From positions 124,501 through 188,500 of the forward strand of contig NZ_UGTM01000001.1 in the NCBI RefSeq assembly GCF_900454835.1: a stretch of 64,000 nt of DNA, written 5' to 3'. The stretch comes from Prevotella denticola (GTDB lineage: Bacteria > Bacteroidota > Bacteroidia > Bacteroidales > Bacteroidaceae). Position 1 is the stretch's first letter. Each line of letters starts with the position of its first letter. Both the position numbers and the translations under genes were made by a program. Below the pieces are notes generated by a model. That model ran no database searches. It had not been told where the DNA came from and saw only the letters and a program-made list of their open reading frames with translations. Shown here one piece after another: positions 36,670-45,076 of this stretch.

Positions 36670-36984
36670 TTATATTTGTGAGGTTGCGTTACCTAAGATT
36701 TTCTGCACATCAGACATTCTGTATCTGACCTTGTTCCCTACCTTTATAGGCTTCAGATAGTTCTTCTTTCCCCAATGCCACAAAGTAGCATCACAAACTC
36801 CAAATAGCTGTTTTACCTTTTCCTTTGAAAGAAAGCGCTCCTTGCGTGATTCTTCAGCGATAGTTGTAAGTTCGTCTTTCGCGCGGTTAATAAGATCGTT
36901 GGAAAATGCCAACAAATCCTCACCTGACGCCTCTAATCGCACATGTGCGTTAGAGGCTTGAATGATAGATAAAATATCGGTCAT
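36670..36984 (-). CDS. Helix-turn-helix DNA-binding protein (excisionase-like)
   Basis: 104 residues from MTDILSIIQASNA at 36984; the longer frame to 37113 adds unlikely sequence. The C-terminal half contains SKEKVKQLFGVCDATLWHWG and LKPIKVGNKVRYRMSDVQKIL, the HTH_17/MerR-like winged helix of excisionases and element regulators. It precedes the helicase gene by 4 bases. Confidence 0.75.
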   Translation of the reverse strand: MTDILSIIQASNAHVRLEASGEDLLAFSNDLINRAKDELTTIAEESRKERFLSKEKVKQLFGVCDATLWHWGKKNYLKPIKVGNKVRYRMSDVQKILGNATSQI

Positions 36985-37158
36985 ATTTTTTAGACTCCAC
37001 CAGCTTGTTTGACTTCCTGTTGTCGGTGGCTTGCAAACAAAAAGTCGCCACCTCGGTTGAGATGACGACTGCAAATTTATATCGAAAAATGATTGATTTT
37101 CAACGAATTGCAAAACGCTTAATTCGCTTAAATATTAAACGAATTAAACGAACTGTTA

Positions 37159-38082
37159 TTAGGATAAAAAGGTCTTGAATTCATCTATTGAAGCACGGTC
37201 TTCTCCCTTATCCATCAACCTAATTCCTGTTTTCCCAATAGTCTCTGAAAGCTCTTTATAGGCATTTTGAACACCACGAAGTCCCACTAATTGAACGTTG
37301 TAATAGTCGGATAATACTCTATGAAATGGCGCAATATCACATTCGTTAAGTAAGCCCCGTTCTTCCAAAGCAATTTTGAGATAAACAATATCTTTCTCTT
37401 TTGGTTTGGTTAATATTCTATTCCTTATCTTAGAAAGTAGCTCTTCGTTTTCTTTTGGTTTCAGAAGTTCCTTCAGACTCCTTTCATCCTTTGGTCTGCC
37501 ACGCTTCTTGTTGATAGCATTGTTACTGTTACCATCAGAAGTTTTCGCTTCCTCCAATGCAGATTCAACAACAGTATCTGTGGACAAGGAACGCTTATAC
37601 AATCTAAATTCCTCCCAGTCCTCCTTAGTTCTTTCTCCAGAAGATATACTTTTATGAATAATGTATTTGACCAGCAACGACAAAATCCATCTATGAACTC
37701 TATTTGTTTTACTATTATGAATAAGGCTCTCCCCCTGCTCTACCATACACTCGTAGCTTCTGCCAAAATACAGCCACGCAAGCATTGCAGGAACGATAGA
37801 TTGCCTATTAGTGTCATGAAATTCATGTACCAATCGTTCTGCAAGGGTTGAATTAGTAAGCATCTCTTCCAAGTCAGAAAAATCTTTCAGTGTATCATTG
37901 TACATTCTTTTCTTGACCTCATTCTTGTACTTCGGTACAATCTTTACAACTAACATAAAGACTTTCTGAAACCCAGCACTATCCTTACGGTTCATCTCTT
38001 CAACAAATGAACCATACTCTTTCGGATGTGTATCAAGCCACTCTTTTATAAGTTGTTTGAAATCTTCAAAACTTCCTTTCAT
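37159..38082 (-). CDS. Element protein with AT-hook-like motif, unknown function
   Basis: 307 residues, soluble, largely helical. NKKRGRPKDERS near residue 193 resembles an AT-hook that binds the minor groove of AT-rich DNA. It starts 7 bases after the integrase gene and is probably co-expressed with it. Proteins in this position are common in Bacteroides elements; a role in integration control is possible but not shown. Confidence 0.6.
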   Translation of the reverse strand: MKGSFEDFKQLIKEWLDTHPKEYGSFVEEMNRKDSAGFQKVFMLVVKIVPKYKNEVKKRMYNDTLKDFSDLEEMLTNSTLAERLVHEFHDTNRQSIVPAMLAWLYFGRSYECMVEQGESLIHNSKTNRVHRWILSLLVKYIIHKSISSGERTKEDWEEFRLYKRSLSTDTVVESALEEAKTSDGNSNNAINKKRGRPKDERSLKELLKPKENEELLSKIRNRILTKPKEKDIVYLKIALEERGLLNECDIAPFHRVLSDYYNVQLVGLRGVQNAYKELSETIGKTGIRLMDKGEDRASIDEFKTFLS

Positions 38083-38089
38083 AGCTCAA

Positions 38090-39427
38090 TCAGTCTAAAA
38101 GTTTTACTAAATCTTTCTTCATTTCTTCGTCAATATCTCTATACCGTCTAAAGGCTTTACTTCCCTCTTTGTGTCCTGACAATGCGGAAACTAAATTCGG
38201 GTCTTTTACTTTCTTATAGATATTACCAATGAATGTGCGTCTTGCCAGATGGCTACTTGCCACCTCATACAATGGGCGTTTTACTTCGTCATGCGTCAAA
38301 GGGTCTAAGATTGTTACAATTCTATCTACACCAGCTTCCTGAAAAATACGCTTGATAGCCACATTATACTTTTGTTCTGATATATATGGGAATAATTTAG
38401 CACCTTTATAGTCCTTGTAGCGTGCCAATATTGTCTTGGCTTTGCTATTTAATGGCACTCTAACAGTAATAGGGTTACCTTCCCTTGTCTTTTTGGGAAT
38501 ATACTCAATAGCTTCATTCACGATGTTTCTTCTCGTCAACCTATATAAGTCACTCACCCTACAACCTATCAAGGTCTGAAAGATAAAGATGTCCCTCTGA
38601 ATGGTAAGCTGTGGATGTGCGGATAGGTCTGCATCAAATATCTGATCACGCTCCTCTAATGTTATATAGTAGGGTGTACCATAAGTACATTCGTCCAATG
38701 GGAAATCATCGAAAGGACGATTTGTTGTTATCTTTCTATCATAACACCAAATAAAGAACGTTCTTATGCGAGAAAATCTATCTATCAAAGTGTTCTTACC
38801 TCTTGGTAATGGAACACGCTTCTCTGGAAACGCTTCATATAGCTTGGGATATTTCTCATAATAGATATGCTCATTTTCAAAGAAATCCCACATATCCCTT
38901 AAAGTGTTAGAGGTTACATCATCTACATCAAGAATAAAATCACGATGTCCACGCTTTACGGTCTTCACATACATTTCATACCGTGCCAGTGAACGCCTAA
39001 TAACCTTAAAGTTCTTTACTCGTACTGCTGATAGTTTATGTTCTATCAGAAATTTATCAAAGAGTTCCAAGAGTTTTGGCTTATTTTCCTGCATCAACTC
39101 TTCTTCCGTTTTGTAACGATTAGGATGATGGTACTTGTTGATAATCATTGCCAGCCATTCACTATCTGCTTCTTCTGTATATTGCTCTGTAATTACTGAC
39201 ACAATATCTTGTATACTCTGCGCCAAATGTAATTTATTCTCTTCAGAAACCAGCGCAACACGGTCTTTGTACCCTTGCTTCTCACTACTCCAATGATTGG
39301 GATTAATTACAAGCTCACTTGCAGCCTTAATGTCTTTCTTTCCGTCACGCAAACGAAAATAGATAGTAGCCATACTATCCGTATCATTCTTTTTTGCGGT
39401 CTTTCGGATGAATGCAGTAACCTTCAT
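38090..39427 (-). CDS. int: Tyrosine integrase of unit 1
   Basis: 445 residues. An arm-binding N-terminal part (TAKKNDTDSMATIYFRLRDG), a SAM-like core-binding domain, and a catalytic domain with Arg in LIGCRVSDLYRLTR (near 290), the HxxR box SSHLARRTF (near 395), SGH, and the nucleophile Tyr in FRRYRDID (near 432). All catalytic residues are visible, so it is likely active. It lies next to attR, as expected. Confidence 0.93.
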   Translation of the reverse strand: MKVTAFIRKTAKKNDTDSMATIYFRLRDGKKDIKAASELVINPNHWSSEKQGYKDRVALVSEENKLHLAQSIQDIVSVITEQYTEEADSEWLAMIINKYHHPNRYKTEEELMQENKPKLLELFDKFLIEHKLSAVRVKNFKVIRRSLARYEMYVKTVKRGHRDFILDVDDVTSNTLRDMWDFFENEHIYYEKYPKLYEAFPEKRVPLPRGKNTLIDRFSRIRTFFIWCYDRKITTNRPFDDFPLDECTYGTPYYITLEERDQIFDADLSAHPQLTIQRDIFIFQTLIGCRVSDLYRLTRRNIVNEAIEYIPKKTREGNPITVRVPLNSKAKTILARYKDYKGAKLFPYISEQKYNVAIKRIFQEAGVDRIVTILDPLTHDEVKRPLYEVASSHLARRTFIGNIYKKVKDPNLVSALSGHKEGSKAFRRYRDIDEEMKKDLVKLLD

Positions 39428-39466
39428 AAATCAATGCTTTTAGTTCTGCTGCAAAGATACATAATT

Positions 39467-39483
39467 GTTCCCAAATTGTTCCC
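39467..39483 (+). repeat. Integrase arm-type site, right
   Basis: GTTCCCAAATTGTTCCC, identical to 26988-27004, 37 bases upstream of the integrase gene. A single further GTTCCC lies near 39600. Confidence 0.6.
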
Positions 39484-39624
39484 AATCATCCTAAATTTAT
39501 TTTTATCACTTTCAACCAAACTAAATTCGTTATTACTTTATTGCATTGATTATTAGTTATTTATATTAAGTAATGAGATTTAATAGGATTAAATAAGATG
39601 TTCCCGTATTTAATATTTCAAATG

Positions 39625-39637
39625 CGGGTCTGGGTAC
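39625..39637 (+). repeat. attR: Right attachment site of unit 1
   Basis: CGGGTCTGGGTAC followed by CAC, so the native tRNA end TACCA is kept here. The next 45 bases form a hairpin with a T-run that looks like the original tRNA terminator. Confidence 0.8.
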
Positions 39638-39776
39638 CACAAATCCCTTGTAAATAGCTGATTTACAAGGGGTTTTTCTTTTTCAAGGCGTACTAAGAGT
39701 GTACTTTATGACAAAACAAAGAGAAAGGTGTACTTTTATGATTTTTCGTCTCTTAGTTTTATATTTAATTAACGAC
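39632..39776 (+). repeat. Unit-end repeat, copy 1
   Basis: About 145 bases nearly repeated at 43491-43637. It has the tRNA-like GGTACCAC, the hairpin CCCTTGTAAAT / ATTTACAAGG with T-run, and two GTGTACT motifs (39699, 39728), then TTAGTTTTAT and TTTAATTAACGAC. The rest of the space to 40018 holds one more hairpin (39797-39827) and no gene. Confidence 0.8.
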
Positions 39777-40018
39777 ATAAAAACTTTAGGAAATAGTAAA
39801 GCCCTGGCTTGAGAAAGTCGGGGCTTTGTGCAGAAAAAGAGAATATGACCATTTGGACACACTCTCGTTCTTATTGAGTGATCCCATTTTATTCGGAAGT
39901 TTGCCATACATACTTGAATTTCTTTATTATTCATACTCTGCAAAGGATTCTGCTCTCATATCGACTGCCTTTGGTACACATACAAGAGAACTTCAATGAG
40001 TTTCTCGTACTGTCATTG

Positions 40019-40759
40019 CTATTTACTTATCAGATTCTTATACACAACAGACCGCAACAGCTCGTCTTTTCGCTGCTTTGAGACGGGAAGTTCTTTCCCG
40101 CCCATGAAAATCCGCCCTCCCGAAATGGTATCTATATGGGATATGTTGACAAGAAAGGAGCGGTGTGTTCTGAAAAAGGCTTCTCGGGGCAACATTTCTT
40201 CTAAAGACGTCATGGTTTGGTGAATGGTCAAAACCCTGTCCTCGAAATGCAGTCTTACGTAGTTCTGCATACCCTCCGCGTAAAGAATGTCTTCCCATGC
40301 AATCCGCTTGAAGGAATCTCCCTGCCTGATATACATGCCCGGAGCCGTTGTTTCTTCGCGTCCGCTTTGCAGGAGAAACATCTCCCGTGCTTTCGATACC
40401 GCCTGAAAGAAGCGCTGAAAGGCAATGGGTTTCATCAGATAATCTGTAACGTGCAATCGGAAACCATCGAGCGCATATTCCGAATATGCCGTGGTGATGA
40501 TGGTCAATGGCGGTTTATCCAACGACTCCAAAAAGTCCAATCCGGAAAGACGGGGCATGTTAATATCCAGAAACATCAGATCAATCTCTTTGTTTCGGAG
40601 GATTTCGGCTGCCTCCGACGCCGACGAACAGGAAGCGGCAACTTCCAGAAAATCCAACTTTCCGATATAGTTCGCAATTCCTTTTACGGCAATCGACTCG
40701 TCGTCCACCACCAAACATTTCATCCTGTACGGGTTCGTTTTCAATATCATTTCCACCAT
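40019..40759 (-). CDS. LytTR-family response regulator
   Basis: About 246 residues from the ATG at 40759; ATGs at 40774 and 40723 (MKCLVVDDE) are alternatives. The receiver domain has the acidic pair in VVDDE, the phosphorylated Asp in LMFLDINMP and the Lys in YLMKPI. The C-terminal LytTR DNA-binding domain ends FRTHRSFLVNISHIDTISGG. It pairs with the sensor kinase encoded just upstream, with stop and start within a few bases. Confidence 0.88.
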   Translation of the reverse strand: MVEMILKTNPYRMKCLVVDDESIAVKGIANYIGKLDFLEVAASCSSASEAAEILRNKEIDLMFLDINMPRLSGLDFLESLDKPPLTIITTAYSEYALDGFRLHVTDYLMKPIAFQRFFQAVSKAREMFLLQSGREETTAPGMYIRQGDSFKRIAWEDILYAEGMQNYVRLHFEDRVLTIHQTMTSLEEMLPREAFFRTHRSFLVNISHIDTISGGRIFMGGKELPVSKQRKDELLRSVVYKNLISK

Positions 40760-40763
40760 CGGT

Positions 40764-41789
40764 TTAGAAATCAATTACAAGTTTTGTATGATAGCAGTTT
40801 TCCGTTTCATCGATTGTCAAGTCATATTTTCCGAAACAGAGTATATCCAACCGCTCTTTTATGTTTTTAAGTCCCCTCCCTCCCGTATCTGTTCTTCTTG
40901 CAGGCAATGCCGGTTTAGAGTTTTTTACTTCAAGAAAGATGGTACAGCCCGCCTGCCGCAGACAAATATCGATATATCCCTTTTCCATATCAGCACCGGC
41001 AACATGCTTGAACGCATTTTCCACAAACGCAATGAAGAGCAATGCCGGGATTTCCACCTGTGCGTTTTCAATCTCCCACGAACACGACACCGTGAGCCTG
41101 TCGTCCCGGCGCAACTGCTCCACGGCAATGAAATCTTTCAGGAATTGCACGTCCTCGCCGAGCGTTACGCTTTGCCTGTCCCCGCTATACAGCTGATAAC
41201 GCAATATCTCGGAATACCTTATCAGCAGTTCCGACGCCAGTTCCACATCGGTCTGCATCAGCACGTGTATGTCGTTCAGCACGTTGAACATGAAGTGAGG
41301 CGTCATTTGATGCCTGAGCGTGCACAACCGATATTCGGCAAGCTGCTGCTGCGACCTGACATATTCCAAAAAGAAACGCAGTCCACAAATGGCGATATTG
41401 ATGATAACACCCGCCGAAACAGGTACGAAAAAGGCGTAAGGTTGCGTTGCTGACAAGTTGAAACAGCCTGACACGAGAAACACTCCCGCCTTTTCCAAAC
41501 CGGAAAACAGTTCGATGCAGCTCACGAAGACAAGTCCCACAACCAGCGATAACGCGACAAACTGCCCGGCAAACCGCCCTGCTTCTTTCTGTTTCATGGC
41601 TCGCAGCAGCAAAGGTCCGCTCAGGTAGTTGGCAACAGGGCATATCGTAATGATCAGAAGTGCAGCAAACAGCACCGATTCGAGTGCCGACGCCGTTTGC
41701 GGCATCACCTGAAGCCAGAAAATAAAAAACATCAATATCCAAAATGGGATAATAATGTATCGGTCTTTTTTTATCAAGTCGATATTCAT
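40764..41789 (-). CDS. LytS/YehU-type sensor histidine kinase
   Basis: 341 residues. Four membrane helices occupy about residues 10-150; the phospho-acceptor region is LRHQMTPHFMFNVLNDIHVL, with the conserved His of the His_kinase family, followed by an HATPase segment (AFVENAFKHVAG and GRGLKNIKERL). No extra sensor domain is seen. It should phosphorylate the LytTR regulator that follows. Confidence 0.88.
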   Translation of the reverse strand: MNIDLIKKDRYIIIPFWILMFFIFWLQVMPQTASALESVLFAALLIITICPVANYLSGPLLLRAMKQKEAGRFAGQFVALSLVVGLVFVSCIELFSGLEKAGVFLVSGCFNLSATQPYAFFVPVSAGVIINIAICGLRFFLEYVRSQQQLAEYRLCTLRHQMTPHFMFNVLNDIHVLMQTDVELASELLIRYSEILRYQLYSGDRQSVTLGEDVQFLKDFIAVEQLRRDDRLTVSCSWEIENAQVEIPALLFIAFVENAFKHVAGADMEKGYIDICLRQAGCTIFLEVKNSKPALPARRTDTGGRGLKNIKERLDILCFGKYDLTIDETENCYHTKLVIDF

Positions 41790-41934
41790 ACTGCAAAGTT
41801 AACGGATTAAATGAAAGATATATTATTATTCGTCAAAGGTAAAGCTGTGATTCGTCAAAGAGATTTTGGCAAATGGCGGTCGGACATATAACTTTGTGGC
41901 AGATTATTATTATTATTCATTCATAAATACCAAG

Positions 41935-42837
41935 ATGAAAAAAATATTGCTTTTAGAATTAATGATGACTGCCTGCACGGGCTTAAATGCCCAAATCATG
42001 TTCAAAACCGAATATTTCGGAGAATCGGATTATCGAATGACAGAAGGCGATACGGACAGGAAAGTGGGAAACAGCAAAGGTTCGGCGGTTGTTTATCAGG
42101 GCGGTGTCAATATTCCGCTGTCGATGAAACTCGATGAAAACGAACGCCCTACCATGTGGGCACTCAGTGTGGGAGGAGCATATGTAAGGCTCGATAACAA
42201 AGGTTTCACGGAGCCTTTGGTCATCGACGAGATAATGAACCTCGGCCTGAGCCTGAATCATTTAAGGCCTTTGAATGACAGATGGTCGATGCTCACCACC
42301 GTCGGAGGCGGCATTTATATGCCGAGCACTAAGCTTTCCAAAATCAGGTTCAAGAACGTTTTAGGCAGTGTGGGAGTGGTTTTCATCTATCATCTGAAAC
42401 CGAATCTTGAATTGGGCGGGGGGATTGTTTTGAATAACTCCTTCGGTTATCCGATGCTGTTCCCCGCCTTTTACCTGAACTGGGCGACGGCTGGAAAATA
42501 TACCGTAAAAATCTCGATGATGGACGGTGTGGAAATGTCGGCGGGATATAATGCGAACAGGCATTTAAGTCTGAACATCGTGGCGGAAATGAAGGGACAA
42601 ATGGCGCTGATGGTGCAGGACGGAAAAGACAAAATCTTCTCCCACCAATACATTATCGCCGGCTTCCGCCCCAAAATAAAACTCGGCAAACGCATCTCTA
42701 TTCCCCTCACGGCCGGCATTCATGTCATACGCCCTGCGGAAATCACTGACAGGAGCTTAAAGAGTATGTTTCGGGACAGGTCATGCTATTTCCAAGTATC
42801 TCCTTATGCTTCTGCCGGTTTGAATATCGAATTTTAG
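41935..42837 (+). CDS. Outer-membrane beta-barrel-like protein
   Basis: 300 residues from MKKILLLELMM at 41935, a signal-peptide start with cleavage expected after LNA. The mature part consists of alternating strands (for example TVGGGIYMPSTKLSKIRFKN, then VGVVFIYHLKPNLELGGGIV) and ends in an aromatic residue (NIEF), as barrels do. It is divergent from the kinase gene, with a 145-base shared space, so it is a likely target of that regulator. Confidence 0.6.
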   Translation: MKKILLLELMMTACTGLNAQIMFKTEYFGESDYRMTEGDTDRKVGNSKGSAVVYQGGVNIPLSMKLDENERPTMWALSVGGAYVRLDNKGFTEPLVIDEIMNLGLSLNHLRPLNDRWSMLTTVGGGIYMPSTKLSKIRFKNVLGSVGVVFIYHLKPNLELGGGIVLNNSFGYPMLFPAFYLNWATAGKYTVKISMMDGVEMSAGYNANRHLSLNIVAEMKGQMALMVQDGKDKIFSHQYIIAGFRPKIKLGKRISIPLTAGIHVIRPAEITDRSLKSMFRDRSCYFQVSPYASAGLNIEF

Positions 42838-42867
42838 CCGATGATAAGAAGTTGCCTTTCTATGCAA

Positions 42868-43299
42868 TTATATCTGTGTGCTAGCGATTGAAGTGTGTCC
42901 CATCATCTTGGCGATACTCTCAATAGGAATTCCCGCACTCAAAGCAAGCGTACCGAATGTATGGCGTGCCATGTGCCAGCTGATGTGTTTATTGATTCCT
43001 GCACGCTTTACCCACCGTTTTACTGATTTGTAACAGCTCTCATAAGTGGGTAAGTTGAAAATGGATGAATCTAAGTTTTCTGGATCTTCTCCTATCAATG
43101 AAAGCAAACCATCGTTCAAAGGGATAACCACACCGCTATTGGCAGAATGTCCTTTGGTTTTATTCTGCTCAAACTTCAAAAGATGGTTGGTATAGTCGAT
43201 ATTCTTATAGGTTAAGTCTTTCACATCGCAGAAACGCAGACCATAATACAGGCGCAAAGGATAAATGCTCGTCACACATTTCAAACCGAGTAAAATCAT
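42868..43299 (-). pseudogene. Tyrosine integrase remnant
   Basis: 143 residues of a catalytic domain: Arg in YYGLRFCDVKDLTY, HxxR in SWHMARHTFGTLALSAGI, and MGHTSIASTQI. The frame stops right after TQI, exactly where the catalytic Tyr is expected, and the N-terminal two thirds are missing. It lies beside the att-like sequence at 43490, as the integrase of unit 1 lies beside its attR. Confidence 0.85.
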
Positions 43300-43490
43300 T
43301 AACTCGTTTATTTTCAGGTGTTTTCTTATTTTGCAAAGATACTAAAAAGTCTTGAAAATCAAAGTGTACTATCTAACAAAAAACAGGCAAGAATAGGCTA
43401 ATTTAGCAAAAATAAGAAAAACTCAAATTACTGATTATCAGTATTATATATTCTTTTCGTTTCTCTTGTTTTCACTATCTTGTACCGAGT

Positions 43491-43637
43491 CTGGTACCAC
43501 AAGCCCCTTGTAAATCACTGATTTACAAGGGGCTTTTCTTTTTTAATATGTACTAAAAGTGTACTTTGTAACAAAACAAAGAAAAAGGTGTACTTTTATA
43601 GTTTTTCGCCACTTAGTTTTATGTTTAATTAACGACA
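43491..43637 (+). repeat. Unit-end repeat, copy 2 (left end of unit 3)
   Basis: Near-copy of 39632-39776: CTGGTACCAC, hairpin CCCCTTGTAAAT / ATTTACAAGGGG with T-run, GTGTACT at 43559 and 43588, and TTTAATTAACGAC. The space from 43300 to 43734 otherwise holds a further GTGTACT at 43364 and the promoter of the next gene. Confidence 0.8.
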
Positions 43638-43695
43638 ACTCTTCCCTTTTATTCTGTTTTTTCCCCTTCCTTGGCTTTTTCTCCAACGAATGCCC

Positions 43696-43703
43696 TATCT
43701 TTG
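43696..43703 (+). promoter_or_regulatory. -7 box for the gene at 43735
   Basis: TATCTTTG, 31 bases before the ATG; TTGG at 43671-43674 lies 21 bases upstream as a weak -33 match. Confidence 0.5.
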
Positions 43704-43734
43704 TAAACAATACCTATCTTAGAAAATTGCAAAA

Positions 43735-44655
43735 ATGGAAAATGACAATCTAAAGATACAGCTTGACAGTATTCAACGAATATTAAACTACTGCATTACT
43801 CAGACCTACAATGTGCTCATTGGAAATATTCTGAGGAAAAAGAGCTGTGTAAGCAATATGCAGTTTAAAGAGATTTTGCAAAAAGAATATATCCGAATGA
43901 CCGATGAACTATCTTCCATTTATCTGAATTATCCTGCCCTTGTATGTGTAGAGGAGTACTACAATGAAGGCGACTTTTTATGGGAAAGCTCCTTCTTTGA
44001 ATCACTGACCAAAGAACAAAAACAGAAATATGCCTCATTCTCTGTATCTTCGTTTGAATATGCGAAATACATTGAGACACACACCTTATATAATGATGTC
44101 CTGCCGATGTTCTCGTATCTTGTTGATGCAATTCTATATGAACGATACGCAAAATATCTCATGGCAGAAATAGAACGAATTGAATTGACAGAGGTACAAA
44201 CTGATCGGTCTCGCTCTTCTGTCTTGGTAAACGATGAACCATGTGAGCAGAAAAAGAAACCGGTCATCGTTGGTAAAGGAATAAATCCATTTCAATCCGA
44301 GTTTACAGAAGAGCAAATTGAGATTCTTACCGCTTGCATCAACGAAATCCAATTATTCACGACCCACATATCTGCCAAGATACTCAAAGACTTTTTTGCT
44401 TGTAAACTAAAAGGTGTTTTGAAATCAAACAACAATCGCCAGCTGGCATATCTCATGCAAAGTCTTAATCTTCGAGGGTTCATTACTGATGAATGGCAAT
44501 CTGCGATTGCTCGTAATGAACTTGTCTTGGGGAAAACAAAAGATACGCCACTGACACGCACCGACCTTTCCACCGCAACAGACCAAATCAACATGAAGCA
44601 GCCGAAAGGATGGGAAATCATTGATAAATACATCAAACAACTGAAAAAAGGTTGA
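43735..44655 (+). CDS. Element protein of unknown function (RteC-like position)
   Basis: 306 residues, soluble and helical, rich in Lys, Glu and Ile. The C-terminal half (FTEEQIEILTACINEIQLF to the end) could form a winged helix. It is the first gene of unit 3, upstream of the excisionase-like, helicase and primase genes. Proteins such as RteC occupy comparable sites in Bacteroides elements, but I cannot confirm homology by eye. Confidence 0.55.
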   Translation: MENDNLKIQLDSIQRILNYCITQTYNVLIGNILRKKSCVSNMQFKEILQKEYIRMTDELSSIYLNYPALVCVEEYYNEGDFLWESSFFESLTKEQKQKYASFSVSSFEYAKYIETHTLYNDVLPMFSYLVDAILYERYAKYLMAEIERIELTEVQTDRSRSSVLVNDEPCEQKKKPVIVGKGINPFQSEFTEEQIEILTACINEIQLFTTHISAKILKDFFACKLKGVLKSNNNRQLAYLMQSLNLRGFITDEWQSAIARNELVLGKTKDTPLTRTDLSTATDQINMKQPKGWEIIDKYIKQLKKG

Positions 44656-44707
44656 GCATAGGTTGATACCTCAAACATTGCTCAATGCCAATTACTTTTA
44701 TCGTTTC

Positions 44708-44715
44708 TAATTTTG
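44708..44715 (+). promoter_or_regulatory. -7 box for the gene at 44780
   Basis: TAATTTTG, 64 bases before the ATG. No clear TTTG is found at the expected distance. Confidence 0.4.
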
Positions 44716-44779
44716 CCCTCGTTAACGAATAATTAGCGAAGGTGCACCTTCATATTGTTTAATTCAAAATGTTTGCAAT

Positions 44780-45073
44780 ATGGACAAAACATTAGAGACG
44801 CGAGTTGAAGAACTCGAACAACTGGTTTTCATGAACAAGAACGTGCTTAGCTTCGAGGAAGCAAGCAAGTTCTTAAATCTTTCCAAGAGTTATCTCTACA
44901 AACTTACTTCTGGAAACTTGATACCACATTACAAACCACAAGGAAAGATGCTTTACTTTGAGAAAGCTGAACTTGAAGCGTGGCTACGGCAGAACCCAAT
45001 TAAAACTTCTGCACAGATAAATCAAGAAGCCCAAAGGTACATCATGGCCAGCAAACCTTTAATGCAGAAGTAA
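44780..45073 (+). CDS. Excisionase-family helix-turn-helix protein
   Basis: 97 residues. A short N-terminal helix is followed by SFEEASKFLNLSKSYLYKLT and IPHYKPQGKMLYFEKAELEA, the HTH_17 winged helix of excisionases and small element regulators. It lies 3 bases before the helicase gene, the same order as in unit 1. Confidence 0.82.
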   Translation: MDKTLETRVEELEQLVFMNKNVLSFEEASKFLNLSKSYLYKLTSGNLIPHYKPQGKMLYFEKAELEAWLRQNPIKTSAQINQEAQRYIMASKPLMQK

Positions 45074-45076
45074 CTT

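Larger units (their letters stand above)
26930..39637. mobile_element. Integrative mobilisable element, unit 1
   Basis: A 12.7-kb AT-rich insertion bounded by the 13-bp att repeat, with the tRNA gene at one end and a tyrosine integrase at the other. It encodes a MobV relaxase, a primase, a VirE/DUF5906-like helicase and DNA-binding proteins, but no conjugation machinery, so it should need a helper to transfer. Cargo: a restriction-modification system and two small membrane proteins. Copies of GTTCCCAAATTGTTCCC near both ends are likely integrase arm sites. Confidence 0.85.
39638..43490. mobile_element. Remnant integrated element, unit 2
   Basis: Bounded on the left by attR of unit 1 and on the right by a second tRNA-end-like sequence at 43487-43500. 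GTGTACT motifs occur at its left end (39699, 39728) and at its right end (43364). Its integrase is broken and no mobilisation gene remains. The surviving cargo is a two-component pair and an outer-membrane protein. Confidence 0.6.

Noticed and set aside
39638..43490. Intact integrative element
   Set aside because: The only integrase is truncated at both ends and no mobilisation genes remain.
43735..44655. Firm assignment as RteC
   Set aside because: Position is suggestive but I could not recognise conserved residues, so it is left as unknown.
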